Assembly (NCBI GenBank): GCA_900543885.1
Contig: UQTA01000056.1
Span: 1 to 19,452, forward strand
Direction of reading: 5' to 3'
Source of the DNA: an uncultured Clostridium sp.
GTDB lineage: Bacteria > Bacillota > Clostridia > Lachnospirales > Lachnospiraceae
DNA length: 19,452 nucleotides
A model generated the notes under the pieces. It was given only the letters and a program-made list of their open reading frames with translations. It was not told where the DNA came from and made no database searches. Position numbers and translations under genes: made by a program. Shown here piece by piece: positions 6,351 through 13,752 of the stretch; the first letter of the stretch is position 1; each line of letters begins with the position of its first letter.

Positions 6351-8465
6351 ATGTTTAAGAGTTTCAGTATGGATCTGGCTGGCCGTAAGCTGACTGTAGA
6401 AGTTGGCCGTGTAGCAGCTCAGGCAAATGGTGCAGCATTTATGCATTACGGCGATACTGTGGTACTTTCCACAGCAACAGCATCTGCAAAGCCAAGAGAA
6501 GGCATTGATTTCTTCCCTTTAAGTGTAGAATATGAAGAAAAGTTCTATTCTGTAGGAAAGATCCCAGGCGGCTTCAACAAGAGAGAAGGAAAGGCATCTG
6601 AAAATGCAATCCTTACTTCCCGTGTTATCGACCGTCCAATGCGTCCTCTGTTCCCAAAGGATTACCGCAATGATGTAACCTTAGACAATGTAGTTATGTC
6701 TGTAGATCCTGACTGCAGCCCGGAACTGACTGCTATGCTTGGTTCTGCTATTGCTACCAGCATTTCTGATATTCCATTTGACGGACCTTGTGCTACTACT
6801 CAGGTTGGTCTGATCGATGGCGAATTTATTATCAACCCAACTTCTGCACAGAGACAGGTATCTGAGATGGCTCTGACTGTAGCTTCTACCAGAGAGAAAG
6901 TGATTATGATCGAAGCTGGTGCAAAGGAAGTTCCTGAGCAGAAGATGATCGAGGCTATTTTCAAGGCTCACGAAGTAAACCAGGAGATCATCCGTTTTAT
7001 TGATACTATCGTAGCTGAGTGCGGAAAAGAAAAGCATACTTACGAAAGCTGCGCAGTTCCGGAAGAATTGTTTGCTGCAATTAAAGAGATCGTTCCTTCC
7101 GAAGAGATGGAAACAGCTGTATTTACCGATGACAAGCAGACCCGTGAAGCAAACATTGCAGCTATTACCGAGCGTCTGGAAGAAGCTTTTGCTGAAAATG
7201 AAGAATGGCTGCCATTATTAGGCGATGCTATTTACCAGTATGAGAAGAAGACTGTCCGTAAGATGATCTTAAAAGACCACAAGCGTCCAGACGGCCGTGC
7301 GATTACTCAGATCCGTCCTCTGGCAGCAGAGGTCGACATCCTTCCAAGAGTACATGGTTCCGGTATGTTTACCCGTGGACAGACTCAGATCTTAAATGCC
7401 TGCACACTGGCACCTTTATCTGAGGCACAGAAGATCGATGGATTAGATGCAAATGAAACCACAAAGCGTTATATGCATCATTATAACTTCCCATCCTTCT
7501 CCGTAGGTGAGACAAAGCCAAGCAGAGGACCGGGCCGTCGTGAGATCGGACATGGTGCACTGGCTGAACGTGCATTAGTTCCTGTACTTCCAAGTGAAGA
7601 GGAGTTCCCATATGCGATCCGTACTGTATCTGAGACAATGGAATCCAACGGTTCTACTTCTCAGGCAAGTATCTGTGCCTCCACTCTGTCTTTAATGGCA
7701 GCCGGCGTACCGATCAAGCGTATGGTAGCAGGTATTTCCTGTGGTCTGGTAACTGGCGAGACAGATGATGATTACATTGTTCTCACAGATATCCAGGGAC
7801 TGGAAGACTTCTTCGGCGATATGGACTTTAAGGTAGGCGGTACTGAAAAGGGTATCACTGCGATCCAGATGGATATTAAGATCCATGGTCTGACCCGCCC
7901 GATCATTGAAGAGGCTATTGCAAGAACACGTGAAGCAAGAATGTACATCTTAGACAATGTTATGAAGCCTGTTATCTCTGAACCTAGAAAGCACTTAAGC
8001 CAGTATGCTCCTAAGATCAAACAGATTACCATTGATCCTCAGAAGATCGGTGATGTAGTTGGCAAGCAGGGCAAAGTGATCAACAAGATCATTGAAGAGA
8101 CCGGCGTTAAGATCGATATCAGCGATGACGGTATTGTAAATGTATGCGGTACGGATGAGGCTATGATCGACCGTGCGATCGCTATCATCACAGGCATTGT
8201 TACAGATATTGAAGCTGGAATGGTATTTACCGGTAAGGTAGTACGTATCATGAACTTTGGTGCATTTGTACAGCTGGCACCAAACAAAGACGGTATGGTA
8301 CACATTTCCAAGCTGTCTGACAAGCGTGTTGCAAAGGTAGAAGACGTAGTAAATATCGGTGATGAAGTAACTGTAAAGGTTGCAGAAGTTGACAAGATGG
8401 GAAGAATCAATCTGACCATGAGACCAAGCGACCTGGCAGAGAAGAAAGACGAGAACGAGCAGTAA
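6351..8465 (+). CDS. pnp: Polyribonucleotide nucleotidyltransferase (PNPase)
   Basis: PNPase is a trimeric 3'-5' phosphorolytic exoribonuclease central to mRNA decay. The 704-residue product has two RNase PH-type domains separated by a helical linker, with the second-core phosphate-site motif NGSTSQAS near residue 430 and GDMDFKVGGTEKG about 60 residues later. A KH domain (IGDVVGKQGKVINKI) and a C-terminal S1 domain (GKVVRIMNFGAFVQL, GMVHISKLS) follow. I chose the ATG at 6351 because AAAGGAG lies 7 nt upstream and the protein then starts MFKSFSMDLAGRKL as in the family. A longer frame from GTG 6288 exists but has no support. It follows rpsO after a 245-nt structured spacer, where pnp autoregulation would be expected. 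Confidence 0.97.
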   Translation: MFKSFSMDLAGRKLTVEVGRVAAQANGAAFMHYGDTVVLSTATASAKPREGIDFFPLSVEYEEKFYSVGKIPGGFNKREGKASENAILTSRVIDRPMRPLFPKDYRNDVTLDNVVMSVDPDCSPELTAMLGSAIATSISDIPFDGPCATTQVGLIDGEFIINPTSAQRQVSEMALTVASTREKVIMIEAGAKEVPEQKMIEAIFKAHEVNQEIIRFIDTIVAECGKEKHTYESCAVPEELFAAIKEIVPSEEMETAVFTDDKQTREANIAAITERLEEAFAENEEWLPLLGDAIYQYEKKTVRKMILKDHKRPDGRAITQIRPLAAEVDILPRVHGSGMFTRGQTQILNACTLAPLSEAQKIDGLDANETTKRYMHHYNFPSFSVGETKPSRGPGRREIGHGALAERALVPVLPSEEEFPYAIRTVSETMESNGSTSQASICASTLSLMAAGVPIKRMVAGISCGLVTGETDDDYIVLTDIQGLEDFFGDMDFKVGGTEKGITAIQMDIKIHGLTRPIIEEAIARTREARMYILDNVMKPVISEPRKHLSQYAPKIKQITIDPQKIGDVVGKQGKVINKIIEETGVKIDISDDGIVNVCGTDEAMIDRAIAIITGIVTDIEAGMVFTGKVVRIMNFGAFVQLAPNKDGMVHISKLSDKRVAKVEDVVNIGDEVTVKVAEVDKMGRINLTMRPSDLAEKKDENEQ

Positions 8466-8527
8466 TTATCGTTGGAAATACAACGTAGAATCATTTAGTA
8501 ATCATTAAGAAATCAGAGGGTGAAAAA

Positions 8528-9976
8528 ATGAAAGTAAGAACAAGATATGCACCAAGCCCTACAGGAAGAATGCACGTCGGAAATTTAAGAACAGCACTGT
8601 ATGCGTACCTGATCGCAAAGCATGAGGGAGGCGACTTCCTTTTAAGAATTGAAGATACTGACCAGGAACGTTATGTAGAAGGTGCTGTAGATATCATTTA
8701 CAGAACCCTGGAAGAAACCGGTCTGGTCCACGATGAAGGACCAGACAAGGACGGCGGCTGCGGTCCTTATGTTCAGAGTGAGCGTCAGGCTTCCGGAATT
8801 TATATGGAATATGCAAAGAAGCTGGTAGAAAAAGGAGAAGCATATTACTGCTTCTGTACACCAGAGCGCCTGGAAACCTTAAGAAAGACTGTAAATGGTG
8901 AGGAAATCATGACTTATGATAAACACTGTCTGCACCTTTCAAAAGAGGAGATCGAGGCAAATCTGGCTGCAGGAAAGCCATTTGTTATCCGCCAGAATAA
9001 CCCGACTGAGGGAACTACTACATTCCATGATGAGATCTATGGTGATATCACAGTAGATAACTCCGAACTGGATGATATGGTACTGATCAAGTCTGATGGT
9101 TATCCTACCTACAATTTTGCAAATGTAGTTGATGATCATCTGATGGGTATCACCCATGTAGTAAGAGGAAATGAGTACCTTTCTTCTTCTCCAAAATATA
9201 ACCGTCTTTATGATGCTTTCGGCTGGGAAGTACCGGTTTATGTACACTGTCCGCTGATCACAGATGAGAGCCACCATAAGTTAAGCAAACGCTGCGGCCA
9301 TTCTTCTTTTGAAGATCTGGTAGAGCAGGGCTTTGTTCCGGAAGCGATCGTAAACTATGTGGCGCTTCTTGGATGGTCTCCGGAAGGAAACAACGAGATC
9401 TTCTCTCTGGAAGAGATGGTAAAGGAATTTGATTACCACCGTATGAATAAGTCTCCGTCTGTATTTGATATGACCAAGCTGCGCTGGATGAACGGCGAGT
9501 ACATTAAGGCAATGGATTTTGACCGTTTCTATAAACTGGCTGAGCCATATTTAAAAGCAGTGATCAAAAAAGACTTAGACCTTAAGAAGATCGCCAATAT
9601 GGTAAAGACCAGAATTGAGGTATTCCCGGAGATCAAGGATCATATTGATTTCTTTGAGGAACTTCCTGAGTATGATACAGCTATGTATACTCACAAAAAG
9701 ATGAAGACCAATGCAGAGACTTCTCTTAAGGTATTAAAAGATGTACTTCCGATCCTGGAAGCACAGGAAGATTTCAGCAATGACGCTCTGTTTGCAGCAC
9801 TTTCTGCTTATGTAAGTGAAACTGGCGTAAAAACCGGATTTGTTATGTGGCCGGTACGTACCGCTGTTTCCGGCAAGCAGATGACTCCTGCAGGAGCAAC
9901 TGAGATTATGGAAGTTCTTGGAAAAGAAGAATCATTAAAACGTATCCGCAAAGGCATTGAAATGCTGGAGGCTTAA
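8528..9976 (+). CDS. gltX: Glutamyl-tRNA synthetase
   Basis: This class I aminoacyl-tRNA synthetase attaches glutamate to tRNA-Glu, and in many Firmicutes also to tRNA-Gln, for later amidation by GatCAB. The 482-residue product starts RYAPSPTGRMHVGNL, with the HIGH-type motif HVGN at 16-19, and has the KMSKS-type loop KLSKR at 251-255 in the Rossmann domain, followed by the helical anticodon-binding half. Cys108, Cys110, Cys134 and His136 match the C-x-C-(x)n-C-x-H zinc site known from some bacterial enzymes. The ATG has GAGGGTG a few nt upstream. A short CGTTG/CAACG hairpin (8470-8485) sits in the pnp-gltX spacer. No terminator is seen before the next gene. Non-discriminating specificity is an inference. 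Confidence 0.96.
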   Translation: MKVRTRYAPSPTGRMHVGNLRTALYAYLIAKHEGGDFLLRIEDTDQERYVEGAVDIIYRTLEETGLVHDEGPDKDGGCGPYVQSERQASGIYMEYAKKLVEKGEAYYCFCTPERLETLRKTVNGEEIMTYDKHCLHLSKEEIEANLAAGKPFVIRQNNPTEGTTTFHDEIYGDITVDNSELDDMVLIKSDGYPTYNFANVVDDHLMGITHVVRGNEYLSSSPKYNRLYDAFGWEVPVYVHCPLITDESHHKLSKRCGHSSFEDLVEQGFVPEAIVNYVALLGWSPEGNNEIFSLEEMVKEFDYHRMNKSPSVFDMTKLRWMNGEYIKAMDFDRFYKLAEPYLKAVIKKDLDLKKIANMVKTRIEVFPEIKDHIDFFEELPEYDTAMYTHKKMKTNAETSLKVLKDVLPILEAQEDFSNDALFAALSAYVSETGVKTGFVMWPVRTAVSGKQMTPAGATEIMEVLGKEESLKRIRKGIEMLEA

Positions 9977-9979
9977 TAC

Positions 9980-11854
9980 ATGGCTTTTAATGAAGCACAA
10001 AAAAGGGCGATCCGTCACATTGACGGACCGGCCCTTGTACTTGCAGGACCTGGTTCAGGTAAGACTACGGTCATTACCAACCGGGTCCGTTATTTAACAG
10101 AAAAGGCAGGTGTGGAACCGGGAAACATTCTGGTGATCACATTTACCAGGGCAGCAGCCCGTGAAATGAAAGAACGATATGAACGGATAACCGGGACAGG
10201 ATGCAGCAGAGTCTCTTTTGGGACCTTCCATTCTGTCTTTTTTATGATATTAAAGCTGGCATACAGGTATCAGGCGTCCAATATAGTAAAAGAAGAGCAG
10301 CGCATCCAGTTTATCAGAGAACAGCTGGAGCAGACGGAACTGGAGATTGAAGATGAAGGGGAGTTTGTTGCTTCGGTATTGTCGGAGATCAGCCTTATTA
10401 AAGGAGAGTTAATGGATCTTGACAATTATTATGCCAAAAGCTGTTCTCAGACGGTTTTTAAAGAACTATATGAAGGTTATGAAGGTTGTCTTCGCAAACA
10501 GGGACTTCTGGATTTTGATGACATGCTGGCCATGTGCTATGAACTTTTTAGGGAACGTAAGGATATTTTACAGGCATGGCAGAGAAAATATAAATACATA
10601 TTGATCGATGAGTTTCAGGACATTAACCAGATCCAGTATGAGATCGTAAAAATGCTGGCACTGCCGGAAAATAACCTGTTTATTGTAGGAGATGATGACC
10701 AGTCTATTTACCGTTTTCGCGGTGCAAGACCAGAACTGATGCTGGGGTTTGAAAAAGATTATCCAGACGCAGAAAGAATCTTACTGGATGTAAATTACCG
10801 CTGTGTAGATCCTGTGATCAAAAGTGCAGGAAAACTGATCGCTTTTAATAAAACACGTTTCCCAAAGGAGATCCGGGGAAACAGAGGAAAGGGATGGCCT
10901 GTGGCTGTTAAAGAGTGGCCGGATCCCCTGGCTGAGACAAAAGCGATTACAGAAGAACTGCGGGATTACCATGAGATGGGCATCCCCTATGAAGATATGG
11001 CGGTTTTATATCGTACCAATCAGGGGCCGAGACTTCTTATTGAGCGGATGATGGAATACAACATTCCCTTTCATATGCGTGACACTGTACCCAACCTTTA
11101 TGAACACTGGATCTCCCGAAATGTTTTCTGCTACATTTATGCGGCATTAGGCGATCTGAGCCGTTCCAACATACTTCAGATCATCAACCGGCCTGCCAGA
11201 TATATCAGCAGGGATGCCTTAGACAGTAAGGTGATACGCTGGGAACAGCTGCGCTCTTTTTATCAGGATAAAAACTGGATGCTAGACCGTATTGACCAGC
11301 TGGTATATGATCTGGAAATGCTGCGGGATATGGCCCCTGGGGGTGCGGTAAACTATATCCGCAAAGCCATAGGATATGATGACTATCTGAGAGAGTATGC
11401 CAATGAACGCAGATTAAAACCAGAGGATCTGTTTGAGATTCTGGATGCTCTTCAGGAGAGCGCTGTACCCTTTAAGACTTATGAGGCATGGTTTAATCAT
11501 ATGGACGAGTACAAAGAGCAGTTAAAGGAGCAGTCTGCTTTGCATGAAGCTGAAAAAGAAGGCGTCAGTCTTATGACCATGCACAGCTGCAAAGGACTGG
11601 AATTTAAGGTGGTTTATATCCTGGATGCAAATGAAGGGATAACACCTCATCACAAGGCTGTTTTAGAGCCGGACATGGAAGAAGAACGGCGTATGTTCTA
11701 TGTGGCCATGACCAGGGCGAAAGACAGACTGCATATTTTTTATGTAAAAGAGCGGTATCACAAACGGCAGACAGTGTCACGTTTTGTAGCTGAGACAGGT
11801 CTTTTGGGTGAAAAAGAGGATTTTGAAAAAAATGGAAAATCAGGAACGAGATAA
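9980..11854 (+). CDS. UvrD/PcrA-like superfamily 1 DNA helicase
   Basis: A 3'-5' ATP-dependent helicase of the UvrD/Rep family, expected to act in repair or to clear replication blocks. Motifs in order: Q motif FNEAQKRAI at the N-terminus, Walker A GPGSGKT (23-29), Ia FTRAAAREMK, motif II DEFQD (210-214), motif III DDDQSIYRFRGA, IV NYRC, V MTMHSCKGLEFKVV and VI MFYVAMTRAKDRL. At 624 residues it is shorter than PcrA/UvrD (about 720-750) and lacks their C-terminal tail, so I give no gene symbol. The ATG is 3 nt after the gltX stop with GGAGG 9 nt upstream. Its 3' end overlaps the cobO start. All catalytic motifs look intact. Confidence 0.92.
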   Translation: MAFNEAQKRAIRHIDGPALVLAGPGSGKTTVITNRVRYLTEKAGVEPGNILVITFTRAAAREMKERYERITGTGCSRVSFGTFHSVFFMILKLAYRYQASNIVKEEQRIQFIREQLEQTELEIEDEGEFVASVLSEISLIKGELMDLDNYYAKSCSQTVFKELYEGYEGCLRKQGLLDFDDMLAMCYELFRERKDILQAWQRKYKYILIDEFQDINQIQYEIVKMLALPENNLFIVGDDDQSIYRFRGARPELMLGFEKDYPDAERILLDVNYRCVDPVIKSAGKLIAFNKTRFPKEIRGNRGKGWPVAVKEWPDPLAETKAITEELRDYHEMGIPYEDMAVLYRTNQGPRLLIERMMEYNIPFHMRDTVPNLYEHWISRNVFCYIYAALGDLSRSNILQIINRPARYISRDALDSKVIRWEQLRSFYQDKNWMLDRIDQLVYDLEMLRDMAPGGAVNYIRKAIGYDDYLREYANERRLKPEDLFEILDALQESAVPFKTYEAWFNHMDEYKEQLKEQSALHEAEKEGVSLMTMHSCKGLEFKVVYILDANEGITPHHKAVLEPDMEEERRMFYVAMTRAKDRLHIFYVKERYHKRQTVSRFVAETGLLGEKEDFEKNGKSGTR

Positions 11855-12410
11855 ACAGGTAAAACCGGTAAAACCGGCGGATAGAACTGCCGGCCTGGTT
11901 CATATTTATTGTGGAGATGGAAAAGGCAAGACCACGGCATCGGTAGGTGCAGCTGTCCGCGCAGCAGGAAGCGGAAAAAAAGTAGTGATCAAACGTTTCC
12001 TGAAAAATGATCAGTCAGGAGAAGTGGAAGTTTTAAAAAAGATTCCGGAGATAACGCTTCTTCCTTGCACCAGACAATTTGGATTTTCCTGGAAAATGAG
12101 TCCGCAAGAGAGAGAAGAAGCCAAAACATACTACAATGAAGAACTGGAAAAAGCCTGGAAAATGGCTTTGGATCAGGATTCGGATATGCTCATCTTAGAT
12201 GAGGCTGTAGGTGCCTGCAGTCTTGGTTTTATCAATGAAGAACGTCTGCTTGCACTCATCAGCAGTAAACCGGAAAAACTGGAAGTGATCCTTACAGGAA
12301 GAAATCCTTCGAAGGCCCTTCTGGCATCAGCGGATTATGTTACAGAAATGGTCATGCGTGCCCATCCCTATACCAGAGGAATCCCGGCAAGGAAAGGGAT
12401 TGAATATTAG
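11832..12410 (+). CDS. cobO: Cob(I)yrinic acid a,c-diamide adenosyltransferase (CobO/BtuR family)
   Basis: This family transfers the 5'-deoxyadenosyl group of ATP to cob(I)alamin or cobyrinic acid diamide, giving the adenosyl form of vitamin B12. The 192-residue product has the P-loop GDGKGKTTAS after VHIYC, LILDEAVGACSLGF in the middle, and the C-terminal signature VILTGRNPS, VTEMVMRAHPY and RKGIEY. The ATG at 11832 has AGAGGA about 11 nt upstream and overlaps the helicase gene by 23 nt. A GTG at 11808 would add eight basic residues and is less likely. A VKPVKP segment precedes the domain. No other cobalamin gene is nearby, so it may serve salvage rather than full synthesis (inference). Confidence 0.92.
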   Translation: MENQERDKQVKPVKPADRTAGLVHIYCGDGKGKTTASVGAAVRAAGSGKKVVIKRFLKNDQSGEVEVLKKIPEITLLPCTRQFGFSWKMSPQEREEAKTYYNEELEKAWKMALDQDSDMLILDEAVGACSLGFINEERLLALISSKPEKLEVILTGRNPSKALLASADYVTEMVMRAHPYTRGIPARKGIEY

Positions 12411-12411
12411 C

Positions 12412-12440
12412 TTGCAATTTTACAGACAGTCTGATAAAGT
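12412..12440 (+). promoter_or_regulatory. Candidate promoter for the DUF1292 gene
   Basis: TTGCAA at 12412-12417 is followed after 17 nt by TAAAGT at 12435-12440, with TGA just before it (extended -10). It sits right after the cobO stop and about 60 nt upstream of the next start codon. The -10 has four of six consensus bases. Confidence 0.4.
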
Positions 12441-12500
12441 GTAAATGGACAGCGAAAAGCTGTAACATTTAACCGGATTGGATTATGAAAGGAATAAAAT

Positions 12501-12824
12501 ATGGCAGACGAGAAGAATTTAAATGAAGAAGAGGAAATGACTGTTACCCTGACATTAGATGATGATTCTGAGATCGAGTGCGTGGTCCTTAACATCTTCT
12601 CTGCAGGAGACCGTGAATATATCGCACTTCTTCCTATGGAAGGAGCTGATTCCGAAGAAGGAGAAGTTTATCTGTATCGTTACAGCGAGACAGAAGATGG
12701 AACTCCTGTTCTGGACAACATCATGGATGATGATGAGTATGAGATCGTTGCTGATGCATTTGATGAAATGCTGGATGATCAGGAATATGATGAGCTGGTA
12801 AGCGAAGAAGATTTGGATGACTAA
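12501..12824 (+). CDS. DUF1292 small acidic protein
   Basis: The 107-residue product is extremely acidic (many Asp/Glu, ending EEDLDD) and matches the DUF1292 pattern: VTLTLDDDSEIECVV, then YIALLPMEG, EVYLYRYSE and DDEYEIVADAFDEM. The function of this Firmicutes family is not known. No membrane segment or signal peptide is seen, so it should be cytosolic. AAAGGAA lies about 7 nt upstream of the ATG. In other Firmicutes the family often sits near ruvX; here it stands alone between cobO and a terminator, with its own candidate promoter. Family assignment is from recognition of the pattern. Confidence 0.85.
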   Translation: MADEKNLNEEEEMTVTLTLDDDSEIECVVLNIFSAGDREYIALLPMEGADSEEGEVYLYRYSETEDGTPVLDNIMDDDEYEIVADAFDEMLDDQEYDELVSEEDLDD

Positions 12825-12835
12825 TAGAACTGTTT

Positions 12836-12890
12836 AAAGAGCGGGGAAAAAGCCGAGATGTGTAAATGTGCATGTCCCGGCTCTTTTTTT
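12836..12890 (+). terminator. Intrinsic terminator after the DUF1292 gene
   Basis: AAAGAGC (12836-12842) pairs with GCTCTTT (12880-12886), one G-G mismatch follows, then GGGA (12844-12847) pairs with TCCC (12875-12878). The stem runs into a T7 tract at 12884-12890. The long loop has further internal pairing potential. It lies 12 nt after the stop codon, separating the translation block from the two-component operon. Confidence 0.85.
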
Positions 12891-12910
12891 GTGTATCAGG
12901 AAATTCCAGT

Positions 12911-12935
12911 GCTGGTCATGCAGTGCATGAACAGC
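12911..12935. promoter_or_regulatory. 25-bp inverted repeat upstream of the two-component promoter
   Basis: GCTG-G-TCATGC (12911-12921) and GCATGA-A-CAGC (12925-12935) form an almost perfect dyad around AGT, with one G/A mismatch. There is no T-run. It lies about 54 bp upstream of the -10 hexamer, so it is better placed as an operator than a terminator, although a small hairpin RNA role cannot be excluded. Confidence 0.45.
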
Positions 12936-12945
12936 AAGTGTTAGT

Positions 12946-12963
12946 TGTGAAACTTGTGTGAAA
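12946..12963 (+). promoter_or_regulatory. Direct repeat TGTGAAA-N4-TGTGAAA, likely response-regulator box
   Basis: TGTGAAA occurs at 12946-12952 and 12957-12963, start-to-start 11 bp, i.e. one helical turn. OmpR/PhoB-type regulators bind tandem direct repeats with this spacing. The repeats end just upstream of the expected -35 position of the promoter at 12986-12994. Autoregulation by the downstream response regulator is an inference. Confidence 0.5.
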
Positions 12964-12985
12964 GCGTAGAAATCCCGTTTTTTTT

Positions 12986-12994
12986 TGTTATAAT
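12986..12994 (+). promoter_or_regulatory. Extended -10 promoter of the two-component/fumarate reductase-like operon
   Basis: TGTTATAAT combines the extended TGn element with a perfect TATAAT (12989-12994). At 17-nt spacing the -35 position (12966-12971) reads GTAGAA, a very poor match, which is typical of activator-dependent promoters. Transcription should start near 13001, leaving a leader of about 70 nt before the AGGAGG site at 13058-13063. Confidence 0.7.
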
Positions 12995-13071
12995 AAGTGC
13001 GAAAGCAAGTGATACGTTAGAAACACTTTAGATATACAAATACATAATAAAATAGACAGGAGGAGCAGAAA

Positions 13072-13752
13072 ATGGATGCTTTGAAAATATTGATGGTAGA
13101 TGATGAAGCGAGAATGCGAAAACTGGTAAAGGATTTTCTTACGAATAAAGCATTTTCTGTAGTGGAAGCGGGAGATGGAGAAGAAGCTCTTGAGATCTTC
13201 TTCGCACAAAAGGATATTGCACTGATCTTGCTGGATGTAATGATGCCGAAGCTGGATGGATGGGAAGTGCTTAAGACGATCCGTAGATATTCTAAAGTGC
13301 CGGTGATCATGCTGACAGCCAGGAGTGAGGAGCGAGATGAGCTTCAGGGATTTTCTCTTGGAGTAGATGAATACATTTCAAAACCGTTCAGTCCAAAGAT
13401 CCTGGTTGCAAGAGTAGAGGCTATTCTTCGCCGGACCAATGCGGTTTCTTCTGATGTAATAAATGTAGGCGGCATCTGCATTGATAAAGCAGCACACAGA
13501 GTAACCATTGACGGAAAAGAGATTGAATTAAGTTTTAAGGAATTTGAACTGCTCACCTTTTTTGTAGAAAATCAGGGAATTGCCCTTTCAAGAGAAAAAA
13601 TATTAAACAATGTATGGAATTACGATTATTTCGGCGATGCCAGAACTATTGATACACATGTAAAAAAACTGCGCAGTAAAATGGGCGAAAAGGGAGAATA
13701 TATTAAGACAATCTGGGGAATGGGCTATAAATTTGAGGTGAATGAGGAATGA
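13072..13752 (+). CDS. OmpR/PhoB-family response regulator
   Basis: This 226-residue transcription factor has a receiver domain with the acidic pair Asp10/Asp11, phospho-acceptor Asp55 (LLDVMMPKLDG), Thr82 and Lys104. A C-terminal winged-helix domain follows (about 130-226) with ELSFKEFELL, the recognition-helix region DARTIDTHVKKLRSKM and IKTIWGMGYKFEV. All residues needed for phosphorylation are present. AGGAGG lies 8 nt upstream of the ATG. The stop overlaps the kinase start (ATGA), so the pair is co-translated. Because the electron-transfer genes follow in one coupled operon, I infer that it controls them and itself, probably through the direct repeats at 12946-12963. The signal is unknown. 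Confidence 0.95.
   Translation: MDALKILMVDDEARMRKLVKDFLTNKAFSVVEAGDGEEALEIFFAQKDIALILLDVMMPKLDGWEVLKTIRRYSKVPVIMLTARSEERDELQGFSLGVDEYISKPFSPKILVARVEAILRRTNAVSSDVINVGGICIDKAAHRVTIDGKEIELSFKEFELLTFFVENQGIALSREKILNNVWNYDYFGDARTIDTHVKKLRSKMGEKGEYIKTIWGMGYKFEVNEE

Noticed and set aside
8470..8485. Small hairpin between pnp and gltX as a terminator
   Set aside because: The 5-bp stem is weak and has no following T-run.
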